From positions 1 to 6,381 of the forward strand of contig JAEYRR010000121.1 in assembly GCA_023435505.1 (NCBI GenBank): a DNA stretch of 6,381 nucleotides, read 5' to 3'. A program made the translations under genes and the position numbers. The first letter of the stretch is position 1. The number at the start of each line of letters is the position of its first letter. The stretch is from Bacillota bacterium (GTDB lineage: Bacteria > Bacillota > Clostridia > Lachnospirales > Lachnospiraceae). The notes under the pieces were generated by a model, which had not been told where the DNA came from, did not search any database, and saw only the letters and a list, made by a program, of their open reading frames with translations. Shown here piece after piece: positions 1-6,381 of this stretch.

Positions 1-516
1 GCAGGAGTCGTGTCTGCTACAGAAGATAAAAAGGATAAGACAGTATTGGAATTGCTTTCTGATAAGAAGCGCAAGGATTTGTTCCCAGTAGGTCGACTGG
101 ATAAAGATACAGAAGGGCTTCTTCTCCTGACCAATGATGGAGAACTGGCCCATCAATTATTATCCCCTACTAAGCGTGTGGGAAAGATTTATTTTGCCAG
201 AGTTAAGGGTAAGGTAACTGATTATGAGGTCAAGTTATTTAAAGAAGGCCTACAGGTAGATGAGGAGTTTACTGCTATGCCTGCGATGCTTAAGGTGATA
301 TCTTGTGGGGAAGAATCAGAGATAGAACTTATGATTATGGAAGGGAAGTTCCATCAGGTAAAGCGTATGTTTGAGGCAGTGGGAATGAAAGTGCTGTATT
401 TGAAACGATTATCTATGGGAAGTCTTACGTTAGATGAGCATCTAAAACCGGGACAGTATCGGATACTTACTAAAGAGGAATTAGAGTTAATAAAAAGGGA
501 GCATGGCAGGGCATAG
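1..516 (+). CDS. RsuA-family rRNA pseudouridine synthase, 5'-truncated by the window edge
   Basis: This enzyme isomerises a specific uridine to pseudouridine in rRNA, most likely the 16S rRNA site handled by RsuA (U516 in E. coli numbering). The frame is open to base 1. The GTG at position 10 is not a real start: the codons before it read A-G-V and continue into VSATEDK, which fits the K-P-x-G-V motif inside RsuA proteins. About 70 N-terminal residues, including the expected S4 RNA-binding domain, therefore lie outside the window. The visible part carries the catalytic motif PVGRLDKDTEG, whose nucleophilic aspartate is the codon at 100-102. It is followed by LLLLTNDGELAHQLL and by the family's C-terminal block EGKFHQVKRMFEAVG, then YLKRLSMG. 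These motifs separate it from the RluA family encoded further downstream. The stop is TAG at 514-516. It lies 27 bases before the HAD gene and probably shares its transcript. The family call is firm; the exact rRNA target is inferred. Confidence 0.93.
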   Translation, partial: AGVVSATEDKKDKTVLELLSDKKRKDLFPVGRLDKDTEGLLLLTNDGELAHQLLSPTKRVGKIYFARVKGKVTDYEVKLFKEGLQVDEEFTAMPAMLKVISCGEESEIELMIMEGKFHQVKRMFEAVGMKVLYLKRLSMGSLTLDEHLKPGQYRILTKEELELIKREHGRA

Positions 517-543
517 GAATTGTAGCTGCGTGTTGGAGGATAT

Positions 544-1194
544 ATGTTTGATGGGATAAAAGCAGTCATCTTTGATTTAGATGGTACCCTAGTAGATTCC
601 ATGTGGATTTGGGAGGATATTGATATAGAATTTTTAGGAAGATATGGGATTGAACATCCTGAGAATTTTCAGAAGGTCTTAAATGGTATGAGTTTTACGG
701 AAACAGCTGAATATTTTAAAGAAAGATTTCAGATTCCGGATAGTGTGGAAACCATTAAAAGTACTTGGAATGCCATGGCCTATGATAAGTATATGAACGA
801 AGTTCCTTTGAAAGAGGGAGTATTAGAGTTTATAAAAGTTCTAAAGAATAAAGGAATAAAGCTTGGGATAGCAAGCAGTAATTCCATTGAATTGGTAACA
901 GCAATCATCAAACGATTTGATCTGGAATTTTATTTTGACACAATTAATACCTCCTGTGAGGTGCCAAAAGGAAAACCAGCGCCGGATATCTATCTGCTGG
1001 CTGCTGATAATCTTAAGGTACAACCGAAGGAGTGCCTGGTGTTTGAGGATGTTATCCAAGGAATTCAAGCGGGTAAAAATGCCAACATGAGAGTTTGCGC
1101 TGTAGAGGATGCTTATTCCGTAGATTCGTTGGATGAAAAGATAGCGCTTGCAGATTATTACATTAAGAGTTTTTGTCAACTACAAGTAGATTAA
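544..1194 (+). CDS. HAD-superfamily hydrolase (beta-phosphoglucomutase/phosphatase-like)
   Basis: A 216-residue cytoplasmic HAD enzyme, expected to act on a small phosphorylated metabolite through an aspartyl-phosphate intermediate with Mg2+. All four HAD motifs are visible. Motif I is FDLDGTLVDS with nucleophile D11 and acid/base D13. Motif II is the serine in GIASSNS (S111). Motif III is K144 in KGKPAPD. Motif IV is the acidic pair E168-D169 in VFEDV. The stretch between motifs I and II, about residues 18-85, is the helical C1 cap that selects substrate. Length and motif spacing match the beta-phosphoglucomutase/PGP-like subgroup. The substrate cannot be read from sequence, so sugar-phosphate mutase, phosphoglycolate phosphatase and general phosphatase all remain possible. 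The ATG is supported by GGAGGA at 535-540, three bases upstream. It sits between two RNA- or SAM-related genes with short gaps, which indicates co-transcription but not a shared pathway. Confidence 0.9.
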   Translation: MFDGIKAVIFDLDGTLVDSMWIWEDIDIEFLGRYGIEHPENFQKVLNGMSFTETAEYFKERFQIPDSVETIKSTWNAMAYDKYMNEVPLKEGVLEFIKVLKNKGIKLGIASSNSIELVTAIIKRFDLEFYFDTINTSCEVPKGKPAPDIYLLAADNLKVQPKECLVFEDVIQGIQAGKNANMRVCAVEDAYSVDSLDEKIALADYYIKSFCQLQVD

Positions 1195-1219
1195 GCATTT
1201 ATGTTAGATTGGAGTTTTT

Positions 1220-3181
1220 ATGACACAAGGGTTTTTACCGATTAGTAAAGAAGATATGATAGAAAGAGGCATTGAGCAATTAGATTTTGTTTATGTCATT
1301 GGAGATGCGTATGTGGATCATCCCTCCTTTGGGCCTGCTATCATAAGCAGAGTTTTGGAAAGTCACGGTTATACAGTGGGAATTATCTCACAGCCTGACT
1401 GGAGAAAAAAAGAGAGCATACAGATTCTAGGAGAGCCTCGTCTAGGCTTTTTAGTATCCGGTGGCAATATGGATACTATGGTGAACCACTATACCGTTGC
1501 AAAGAAAAAGAGAAAAGTGGATGCTTATACACCTGGTGGTGTGATGGGAAAAAGACCAGATCGAGCAACCATCACGTACTCCAAGTTAATCAGACAAAGC
1601 TATAAGAAGTCTCCGATCATTATTGGTGGTATTGAAGCCAGCCTTAGAAGATTTGGGCATTATGATTACTGGAGTGATTCTGTAAAGCGTTCCATTTTGC
1701 TAGATTCAGGGGCAGATTTGTTAAGCTATGGTATGGGAGAACGCTCTATCGTAGAGATTGCTGATGCCTTAAACAGTGGAATTGAGATACAATATGTGAC
1801 CTTTATAGAAGGTACCGTTTATAAGACGAAGGATATCTCTGGGGTCTATGATTATATTATGCTTCCTAGCTTTGATGAAATCTTAGAGAGTAAGAGGACT
1901 TTTGCAGAAAGCTTTTATACCCAGTACCTCAATACAGATCCGTTTGCTGCAAAAATCTTAATAGAGCCTTATAACGATGGTGTCTTTGTTGTTCAGAATA
2001 CACCGTCAAAACCATTGACCGAGGAAGAAATGGATACTGTTTATGCCCTTCCTTATATGCGAGCCTATCATCCTTCTTATGAAGAAGTGGGCGGTATTCC
2101 GGCACTTGCGGATCTGAAATTTAGTCTGGTAAATAACCGAGGTTGTTTTGGTGGGTGCAGCTTCTGTGCTTTGACTTTCCATCAGGGAAGGATTATTCAG
2201 ACCAGAAGCCATAAATCTATTCTTCAAGAAGCTAATTTGATGTTAGAAGATAAGGATTTTAAGGGAAATATATTTGATGTTGGCGGTCCTACTGCAAATT
2301 TCCGCCATACAGCCTGTGAAAAGCAAAATACTCATGGGGCTTGTGTGAAAAAACAATGCCTGTGGCCAAAGCCTTGTAAGAATTTAAAGATCGATCATAA
2401 AGATTTTAGTAAACTATTGAAGGATTTACGGGAACTTCCAGGGGTTAAAAAAGTATTTATCCGTTCCGGTATTAGGTTTGATTATCTGATAGAGGACCAA
2501 GATGATTCCTTTCTCTATGAGTTATGTGAGCATTATGTCAGTGGGCAGCTTAAGGTAGCGCCTGAACATATCAGTGATACTGTTCTTGATTTAATGGGAA
2601 AACCTAGTAATGACGTTTATGAGAAGTTTATGAAGAAATATAAAGAAGTCAATAATAAACTAGGGAAAAAGCAGTATGTTGTGCCATATTTAATGAGTTC
2701 ACATCCAGGTTCCTCCCTTAAGGAAGCAATTGAATTAGCGGAATATATCAGGGATCTAGGATATATGCCGGAACAGGTACAAGATTTTTATCCAACACCA
2801 TCCACCTTATCTACCTGTATGTATTATACAGAATTGGATCCAAGGACAATGAAGAAGGTGTATGTGCCTAAAAATCCTCATGAGAAGGCAATGCAGAGGG
2901 CTTTGATTCAGTATCGTAACCCAAAAAACTATGATCTAATTGTGGAGGCCCTTGTAGAAGCAGGAAGAACCGATTTAATCGGATTCGATAAAAAATGTTT
3001 AATCAAGCCGGCTTATAAGGATAAAGATCGGTTTGGTACCAAACGTAATCCAAAGAAGGTAGAGAATACGAAGGATACTTCTAAGCGTGGACAGGGATTT
3101 GGAAAGGGTAAGAATACCACAACGAAACCTGGTACAGGAAAAAAGAAGAAAACCATTCGTAATGTACACAAGAAGAAATAA
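1220..3181 (+). CDS. YgiQ-family radical SAM protein
   Basis: A 653-residue protein of the YgiQ family, whose biological reaction is not established as far as I know. The N-terminal YgiQ domain covers roughly residues 5-300 ([40 protein letters not shown]). The radical SAM core follows, with a CX3CX2C cluster motif at C309, C313 and C316 ([14 protein letters not shown]), expected to hold a [4Fe-4S] cluster that cleaves S-adenosylmethionine. A second cysteine group lies at C366, C375, C380 and C386, just after [10 protein letters not shown]. The core continues through VAPEH and [12 protein letters not shown] (about 519-530). The C-terminal DUF3362-like region has [15 protein letters not shown] and LIGFDKKCL. 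The final 45 or so residues are lysine-rich, low-complexity and probably disordered; from memory, the E. coli protein has a similar basic tail. The start is ATG at 1220 with GGAG at 1211-1214, five bases upstream. No frameshift or missing motif is seen. Family assignment is very secure; substrate unknown. Confidence 0.95.
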   Translation: MTQGFLPISKEDMIERGIEQLDFVYVIGDAYVDHPSFGPAIISRVLESHGYTVGIISQPDWRKKESIQILGEPRLGFLVSGGNMDTMVNHYTVAKKKRKVDAYTPGGVMGKRPDRATITYSKLIRQSYKKSPIIIGGIEASLRRFGHYDYWSDSVKRSILLDSGADLLSYGMGERSIVEIADALNSGIEIQYVTFIEGTVYKTKDISGVYDYIMLPSFDEILESKRTFAESFYTQYLNTDPFAAKILIEPYNDGVFVVQNTPSKPLTEEEMDTVYALPYMRAYHPSYEEVGGIPALADLKFSLVNNRGCFGGCSFCALTFHQGRIIQTRSHKSILQEANLMLEDKDFKGNIFDVGGPTANFRHTACEKQNTHGACVKKQCLWPKPCKNLKIDHKDFSKLLKDLRELPGVKKVFIRSGIRFDYLIEDQDDSFLYELCEHYVSGQLKVAPEHISDTVLDLMGKPSNDVYEKFMKKYKEVNNKLGKKQYVVPYLMSSHPGSSLKEAIELAEYIRDLGYMPEQVQDFYPTPSTLSTCMYYTELDPRTMKKVYVPKNPHEKAMQRALIQYRNPKNYDLIVEALVEAGRTDLIGFDKKCLIKPAYKDKDRFGTKRNPKKVENTKDTSKRGQGFGKGKNTTTKPGTGKKKKTIRNVHKKK

Positions 3182-3198
3182 TTTATTACTATTTAAAG

Positions 3199-3203
3199 AA
3201 GGG
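3199..3203 (+). promoter_or_regulatory. Shine-Dalgarno site deciding the start of the membrane-protein gene
   Basis: AAGGG lies eight bases before the ATG at 3212, with GGTGA (3202-3206) extending the complementarity to the 16S 3' end. The in-frame GTG at 3203 overlaps this site and so cannot use it, which favours the ATG three codons downstream. An ATG at 3208 is out of frame. Confidence 0.6.
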
Positions 3204-3211
3204 TGAGATGT

Positions 3212-3889
3212 ATGGAGAAGGATACTAAGAAAACAAAAGACAGAAAAAGAGGACCACTATATAAGGGGTCTTATCAGTATATTGAACGAAAGAAAAAGGC
3301 ATATATATTAAAGACTTTGTTATATGTGGCCATTGGGGTTGCCATTTATGTAACTGGACTTTGTCTTAATAGATTTCAGTCAAATAATATCTTTACTGTG
3401 CTCGCCATTCTTATGGTGCTTCCAGCTGCAAAAGCCTTGGTTGCCATTGTAGTATTCTGGCCATGTCGTTCTGTATCCTATGATAGGATTCATAAGGTAT
3501 ATCAGATATTAAAGGAGAATTATTCCTCTATAGAATCAGAGGATACTGTTCTTTTTCAACCGGATGTCATTGAGGATGAGCTTAATGTGTATTTTGATAT
3601 GGTTTACACCTCTTCAGAAAAGGTAATGAATCTGGATGTTTTGGTTATTACGACAAGAAGAATCCTGGGTCTTATGGGAAGAGAGAAGCAAAAGCTTACC
3701 ACTCTACAAACTCATATGCAGGACAATTTGGAAAAGAGGGGACTTTCTTTTGGGGTCAAGATATTTGATAAAGAGGAGGCCTTCTTAAAGGCATTAAAGG
3801 AATTAAAGCCAGATAACCCTGAAACGAAGAACAACAAAAAAGACAGGGATGAGGCCATAGAATTTATCGAGGCCATAATTGTAAAATAA
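3212..3889 (+). CDS. Uncharacterised membrane protein with two N-terminal helices and a soluble C-terminal domain
   Basis: I do not recognise this 225-residue protein. From the ATG at 3212 it begins with a strongly basic, probably cytoplasmic segment (about 1-30, rich in K and R). A hydrophobic helix follows at about 31-52 (LLYVAIGVAIYVTGLCL) and a second at about 59-83 (IFTVLAILMVLPAAKALVAI). The basic flank and the positive-inside rule suggest both ends face the cytoplasm, forming a hairpin anchor. Residues about 88-200 look like a soluble mixed alpha/beta domain, with strand-like stretches (LNVYFDMVYTS, LDVLVITT, FGVKIFD) alternating with helices. A charged lysine- and acid-rich tail closes the protein. 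No catalytic signature, cysteine pair or nucleotide-binding loop is evident. An in-frame GTG at 3203 would add three residues but overlaps the Shine-Dalgarno site. Its stop is 11 bases before the RluA-family gene, so the two are probably co-transcribed. Codon use looks like that of its neighbours. That it is a real gene is well supported; its function is unknown. Confidence 0.85.
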   Translation: MEKDTKKTKDRKRGPLYKGSYQYIERKKKAYILKTLLYVAIGVAIYVTGLCLNRFQSNNIFTVLAILMVLPAAKALVAIVVFWPCRSVSYDRIHKVYQILKENYSSIESEDTVLFQPDVIEDELNVYFDMVYTSSEKVMNLDVLVITTRRILGLMGREKQKLTTLQTHMQDNLEKRGLSFGVKIFDKEEAFLKALKELKPDNPETKNNKKDRDEAIEFIEAIIVK

Positions 3890-3900
3890 GGAAAAGATAG

Positions 3901-4902
3901 ATGAGAGAGATAGAGATAGGAAGCTTTGAAGCAGGACAACGGTTGGATAAATTTTTAGAAAAATACATGGATCTTGCTCCAAAAAGCTTTTTCTACAAAA
4001 TGTTACGCAAAAAGAACATTACATTGAATGGGAAAAAGGCAGAGGGCTCTGAACGCTTAACAGAACAGGATGTGGTGAAACTGTTCTTAGCAGAGGAGAC
4101 CATTGAAAGTTTTCGAAGTAAAAAAGAAGAAAGTCTTGCCCAGAATGTAGAACAGTCAGAAAAACTTGACATTATATTTGAAAATGAGCATGTCCTCTTA
4201 ATAAACAAGCCGGCAGGGATGCTATCACAAAAAGCCCAGAAGGAGGATGTATCCCTAGTGGAACATCTCACTTCTTACTTACTTAATCAAGGGGAATTTA
4301 AACAGGAGCAGCTTGCCACCTTTAGGCCTGGTATCTGTAACCGCTTAGACCGGAATACCTCTGGTATTATTGTGGCAGGTAAGAGCTTATACGGACTTCA
4401 AATGATGAGTAAACAGATAAAAGCCAGAGACCTAGATAAGTATTATTACACCATAGTCAAAGGTGTGATAGAGAAGAAACAGACCATCGATGGGTATCTC
4501 GTAAAGCAGCATAACCGCAATAAGGTTATAATTACGAAAGAACAGGTAGAGGATGGAGATTATATCAAAACGGAATATCATCCTATTGCCTCTAATGGAA
4601 CGTATACATTACTTCGGGTTAAGCTTATTACCGGTCGCTCCCACCAGATTCGTGCCCATCTTCAGAGCATCGGTCATCCGATCATCGGAGATGGTAAATA
4701 TGGAGATGTGTTGGTGAATAAGGAGATGAAGAAAAAATACAAGCTTCGTAATCAACTCCTACATGCAAGAGAACTTCATTTTGGGGAGATGCCAAGTGAA
4801 CTGTCTGATATAGCAGATACCAGTTTTTATGCTCCATTTCCTAAGCAGTTTGTGACGATTATAGATGGAGAATTCCATCTTTCTACGAAAGAAATACAAT
4901 AG
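3901..4902 (+). CDS. RluA-family pseudouridine synthase with S4 domain (RluC/RluD-like)
   Basis: A 333-residue RNA-modifying enzyme that converts uridine to pseudouridine, most likely in 23S rRNA as for RluC and RluD. An S4 RNA-binding domain occupies about residues 13-62 (QRLDKFLEKY, YKMLRKKNITLNGKKA). A charged linker at about 68-88 leads into the catalytic domain, about 89-325. That domain shows INKPAGMLSQ, then the active-site motif NRLDRNTSG with catalytic D150 (codon 4348-4350), KYYYTIVKG, and the late motif TGRSHQIRAHLQSIGHPIIGD. The usual family motif is HRLDRxTSG, so asparagine replaces the first histidine here; the essential R-L-D is intact. The ATG is preceded by TAAGGA, which overlaps the stop of the membrane-protein gene, with about eight bases of spacing. 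This tight junction suggests shared transcription and perhaps translational coupling. Which uridines are modified cannot be told from sequence. It is a different family from the RsuA-type enzyme at the left edge. Confidence 0.94.
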   Translation: MREIEIGSFEAGQRLDKFLEKYMDLAPKSFFYKMLRKKNITLNGKKAEGSERLTEQDVVKLFLAEETIESFRSKKEESLAQNVEQSEKLDIIFENEHVLLINKPAGMLSQKAQKEDVSLVEHLTSYLLNQGEFKQEQLATFRPGICNRLDRNTSGIIVAGKSLYGLQMMSKQIKARDLDKYYYTIVKGVIEKKQTIDGYLVKQHNRNKVIITKEQVEDGDYIKTEYHPIASNGTYTLLRVKLITGRSHQIRAHLQSIGHPIIGDGKYGDVLVNKEMKKKYKLRNQLLHARELHFGEMPSELSDIADTSFYAPFPKQFVTIIDGEFHLSTKEIQ

Positions 4903-4914
4903 AGGGGGGCTAGC

Positions 4915-5448
4915 ATGCCATCTTGGAATTCCAGAGGGTTAAGAGGATCTACATTAGAGGAATTAATTAACCTGACTAACGAAAAATACAGACAAAATGC
5001 TCTGGCGCTTATTCAGAAGGTACCAACACCGATTAAGCCAATCCAGATGGATCAGGAGACCAGACGTATTACGTTGGCTTATTTTGAGCAAAAAAGTACA
5101 GTGGATTACATCGGAGTGGTACAGGGCATCCCAGTATGCTTTGATGCGAAGGAATGTGCTACAGATACCTTTCCTTTACAGAATGTGCATGAACACCAGG
5201 TTAGGTTCATGGAGGAATTTGAAAAACAGAAGGGAGTTGCCTTTCTGCTTATTTACTTCAGCAAACAGAATAGTTTCTATTATCTGCCTTTTAAAGATTT
5301 AAAGGTATTCTGGGATAGGGCACAGGCTGGCGGTAGAAAGAGCTTCCTTTGTGAGGAACTTAATAAAGATTATAAGATTCAATCAGCGAGGAATGGATTT
5401 GTACACTACTTGGAGGCTTTGAGCAAGGATTTGACGAGCCGAGATTAA
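4915..5448 (+). CDS. recU: Holliday junction resolvase RecU
   Basis: RecU cuts four-way DNA junctions during homologous recombination and repair; in Firmicutes it fills the role RuvC has in E. coli. The 177-residue product matches the family along its length: NSRGLRGSTLEELINLTN near the N terminus, KVPTPIKP, STVDYIGV, FDAKE, FPLQNVHEHQ and FWDRAQAGGRKSF. The expected metal-binding residues are D64, D77 and K79, followed by E80. The 13- and 2-residue spacings are those of D88, E101 and K103 in B. subtilis RecU as I recall it. The second position is aspartate here instead of glutamate, a conservative change. The protein is about 29 residues shorter than the B. subtilis form, mainly at the N-terminal end, which is poorly ordered in that protein. 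The ATG has a G-rich site (AGGGGGG, 4903-4909) five bases upstream, right after the preceding stop. In B. subtilis recU neighbours ponA; here it sits between an rRNA modification gene and proC. Confidence 0.93.
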   Translation: MPSWNSRGLRGSTLEELINLTNEKYRQNALALIQKVPTPIKPIQMDQETRRITLAYFEQKSTVDYIGVVQGIPVCFDAKECATDTFPLQNVHEHQVRFMEEFEKQKGVAFLLIYFSKQNSFYYLPFKDLKVFWDRAQAGGRKSFLCEELNKDYKIQSARNGFVHYLEALSKDLTSRD

Positions 5449-5459
5449 GGTGGTACACT
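5431..5459 (+). promoter_or_regulatory. Candidate sigma-A promoter for proC
   Basis: TTGACG at 5431-5436 matches five of six bases of the -35 consensus. TACACT at 5454-5459 matches four of six of the -10 consensus, including the key T, A and final T. The spacer is exactly 17 bases. Transcription would begin near 5466, giving a leader of about 33 bases before the proC ATG. The -35 lies inside the last codons of recU, so a chance match is possible. Its position in the longest gap of the cluster supports it. Confidence 0.45.
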
Positions 5460-5498
5460 AAAAAACAACAATAGGTAACGTCTTAAGGAGGAACGGTT

Positions 5499-6290
5499 AT
5501 GAAATTAGGGTTTATAGGTTGCGGGAATATGGCAACTGCTATCATAAAAGGCATTATTGAGAATGGAATGGTTGCTGCATCTGACATTCTGGCTTCAGAC
5601 GCTTTAGAGGCTGCGCTAAAGAAAGCAGAAGAAATGGGCATCCATACTACTTTAAATAACCAAGAAGTAGTGGCAAAGTCTGATATTGTTGTATTTGCGG
5701 TAAAACCACAGTATATTGGTAGTGTCATTGATGAAATTAAGGACGTTATGCCTAGTGAGAAACTTATTATCAGTATTGTAGCCGGCAAGACTATTGACTG
5801 GTATGAAAAGAAGTTTGGAAAAGAGATTAAGTTAATCCGTACTATGCCTAATACACCTGCTTTAGTAGGGGAAGGCATGACGGCTGCCTGTAAGAATACA
5901 AATGTCACAAAAGAGGAATTAAACGAAGCATTAGAGTTACTACGTTGTTTTGGTAAGGTTCAAGTAGTAGGCGAGAATCTGATGGATGTTGTGGTTGCAG
6001 TGAGTGGAAGTTCTCCTGCTTATGTCTTTATGTTTATCGAAGCAATGGCGGATGCTGCCGTTGCAGATGGGATGCCTAGAGCGCAGGCTTATGAATTTGC
6101 AGCACAAAGTGTAATGGGCAGTGCCAAGTTAATGTTAGAGACGGGATTACACCCAGGAGTATTAAAGGACATGGTCTGTAGCCCGGGAGGTACCACAATC
6201 GAAGCGGTACGTGTATTAGAAGAAAAGGGCATGAGAAGTGCTGTGATAGAAGCTATGAAGGCATGTGCCAGAAAATCGAAAGAATTGTAA
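5499..6290 (+). CDS. proC: Pyrroline-5-carboxylate reductase
   Basis: ProC catalyses the last step of proline synthesis, reducing 1-pyrroline-5-carboxylate to L-proline with NAD(P)H in the cytoplasm. The 263-residue length is normal for the family. The N-terminal Rossmann domain opens with GFIGCGNMATAI, where G7 and G9 lie in the dinucleotide-binding loop, and continues with FAVKPQ (66-71) and RTMPNTPALVGEGMTA (114-129). The C-terminal helical dimerisation and substrate domain has AVSGSSPAYVF (167-177) and the ProC signature SPGGTTIEAVRVLEEKG (228-244). The ATG has a near-perfect AAGGAGG at 5485-5491, seven bases upstream, the best ribosome binding site in the window. No proA or proB is adjacent, so the pathway genes are split in this genome or lie elsewhere. 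A candidate promoter precedes it and a terminator follows within six bases, so it is the last gene of the transcript. All core motifs are intact. Confidence 0.96.
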   Translation: MKLGFIGCGNMATAIIKGIIENGMVAASDILASDALEAALKKAEEMGIHTTLNNQEVVAKSDIVVFAVKPQYIGSVIDEIKDVMPSEKLIISIVAGKTIDWYEKKFGKEIKLIRTMPNTPALVGEGMTAACKNTNVTKEELNEALELLRCFGKVQVVGENLMDVVVAVSGSSPAYVFMFIEAMADAAVADGMPRAQAYEFAAQSVMGSAKLMLETGLHPGVLKDMVCSPGGTTIEAVRVLEEKGMRSAVIEAMKACARKSKEL

Positions 6291-6295
6291 AACAG

Positions 6296-6333
6296 AGTAT
6301 GCGGGTAAGGATGGGCTTACTCGCATACTTTTT
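6296..6333 (+). terminator. Rho-independent terminator after proC
   Basis: A 14-base-pair stem is formed by AGTATGCGGGTAAG (6296-6309) and CTTACTCGCATACT (6316-6329), with one G-U pair and a six-base loop (GATGGG). A run of five T (6329-6333) follows, including the last base of the stem. It begins six bases after the proC stop and should end the whole transcript. On the opposite strand the hairpin lacks a direct T-run, though TTTT occurs a few bases beyond it, so two-way action would be weak. Confidence 0.92.
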
Positions 6334-6381
6334 GTAAGTGATAAATTGTGCATGTAAAGTTTCTGTACATAAGATTTTATT

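Noticed and set aside
10..12. GTG as a true start for the first gene
   Set aside because: The frame is open upstream to base 1, and the residues around it belong to an internal RsuA motif. No Shine-Dalgarno site at a proper distance is seen, so the gene is truncated by the window.
1173..1209. TTGTCA near the end of the HAD gene as a -35 element for ygiQ
   Set aside because: No acceptable -10 hexamer lies 16-18 bases downstream; the nearest AT-rich candidates are at 19 bases or more.
3182..3198. AT-rich stretch between ygiQ and the membrane-protein gene as a promoter or hairpin
   Set aside because: No -35 element at proper spacing, and only a trivial AATAA/TTATT repeat. It reads as an ordinary short operon gap.
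4997..5302. A 101-codon + strand open frame lying wholly inside recU in another frame
   Set aside because: Its translation shows no recognisable motif, and the overlapping frame matches RecU along its full length. It is a by-product of recU codon use.
5483..5908. A 141-codon minus-strand open frame opposite proC, plus shorter minus-strand frames opposite the other genes
   Set aside because: Each lies antisense to a gene with clear family motifs or a well-supported start and composition. The translations are low in recognisable features and read as shadows.
6346..6375. Promoter-like TTGTGC with an 18-base spacer and TAAGAT, and a small ATGTA/TACAT inverted repeat, after the terminator
   Set aside because: Both hexamers match the consensus only moderately, and five-base arms are expected by chance. 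The downstream gene is outside the window, so there is nothing to anchor the call.

Overview
The window is a compact run of seven genes, all on the + strand, with gaps of 11 to 50 bases and one clear intrinsic terminator near the right edge. Moderately AT-rich coding DNA, purine-rich Shine-Dalgarno sites, a Firmicutes-type RecU resolvase and the general protein style suggest a low-GC Firmicute. It is probably a clostridial species, perhaps Lachnospiraceae; the family-level guess is inference from memory and not proven by the sequence.

Layout, left to right: (1) the 3' part of an RsuA-type small-subunit rRNA pseudouridine synthase, cut by the window start; (2) a HAD-family phosphatase/phosphoglucomutase-like enzyme; (3) a full-length YgiQ-family radical SAM protein; (4) an unrecognised two-helix membrane protein of about 225 residues; (5) an RluA-family pseudouridine synthase with an S4 domain; (6) the Holliday junction resolvase RecU; (7) proC, pyrroline-5-carboxylate reductase, followed by a strong hairpin terminator. 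The last 48 bases hold no gene I can support.

Genes 1 to 6 are spaced like a co-transcribed group (gaps of 27, 25, 30, 11 and 12 bases) with no terminator between them. The gap before proC is the longest (50 bases), and a plausible sigma-A promoter lies at the end of recU, so proC may be transcribed both by readthrough and from its own start. The genes do not form one pathway. Two modify rRNA, one repairs DNA, one makes proline, and the HAD, YgiQ and membrane proteins have no assigned physiological role here. This looks like a chromosomal housekeeping neighbourhood.

I saw no mobile element, CRISPR array, tRNA, rRNA or riboswitch, and no convincing sign of a new multi-gene system. The points most worth following are the unknown membrane protein, the second cysteine cluster of YgiQ, and the candidate promoter inside recU.
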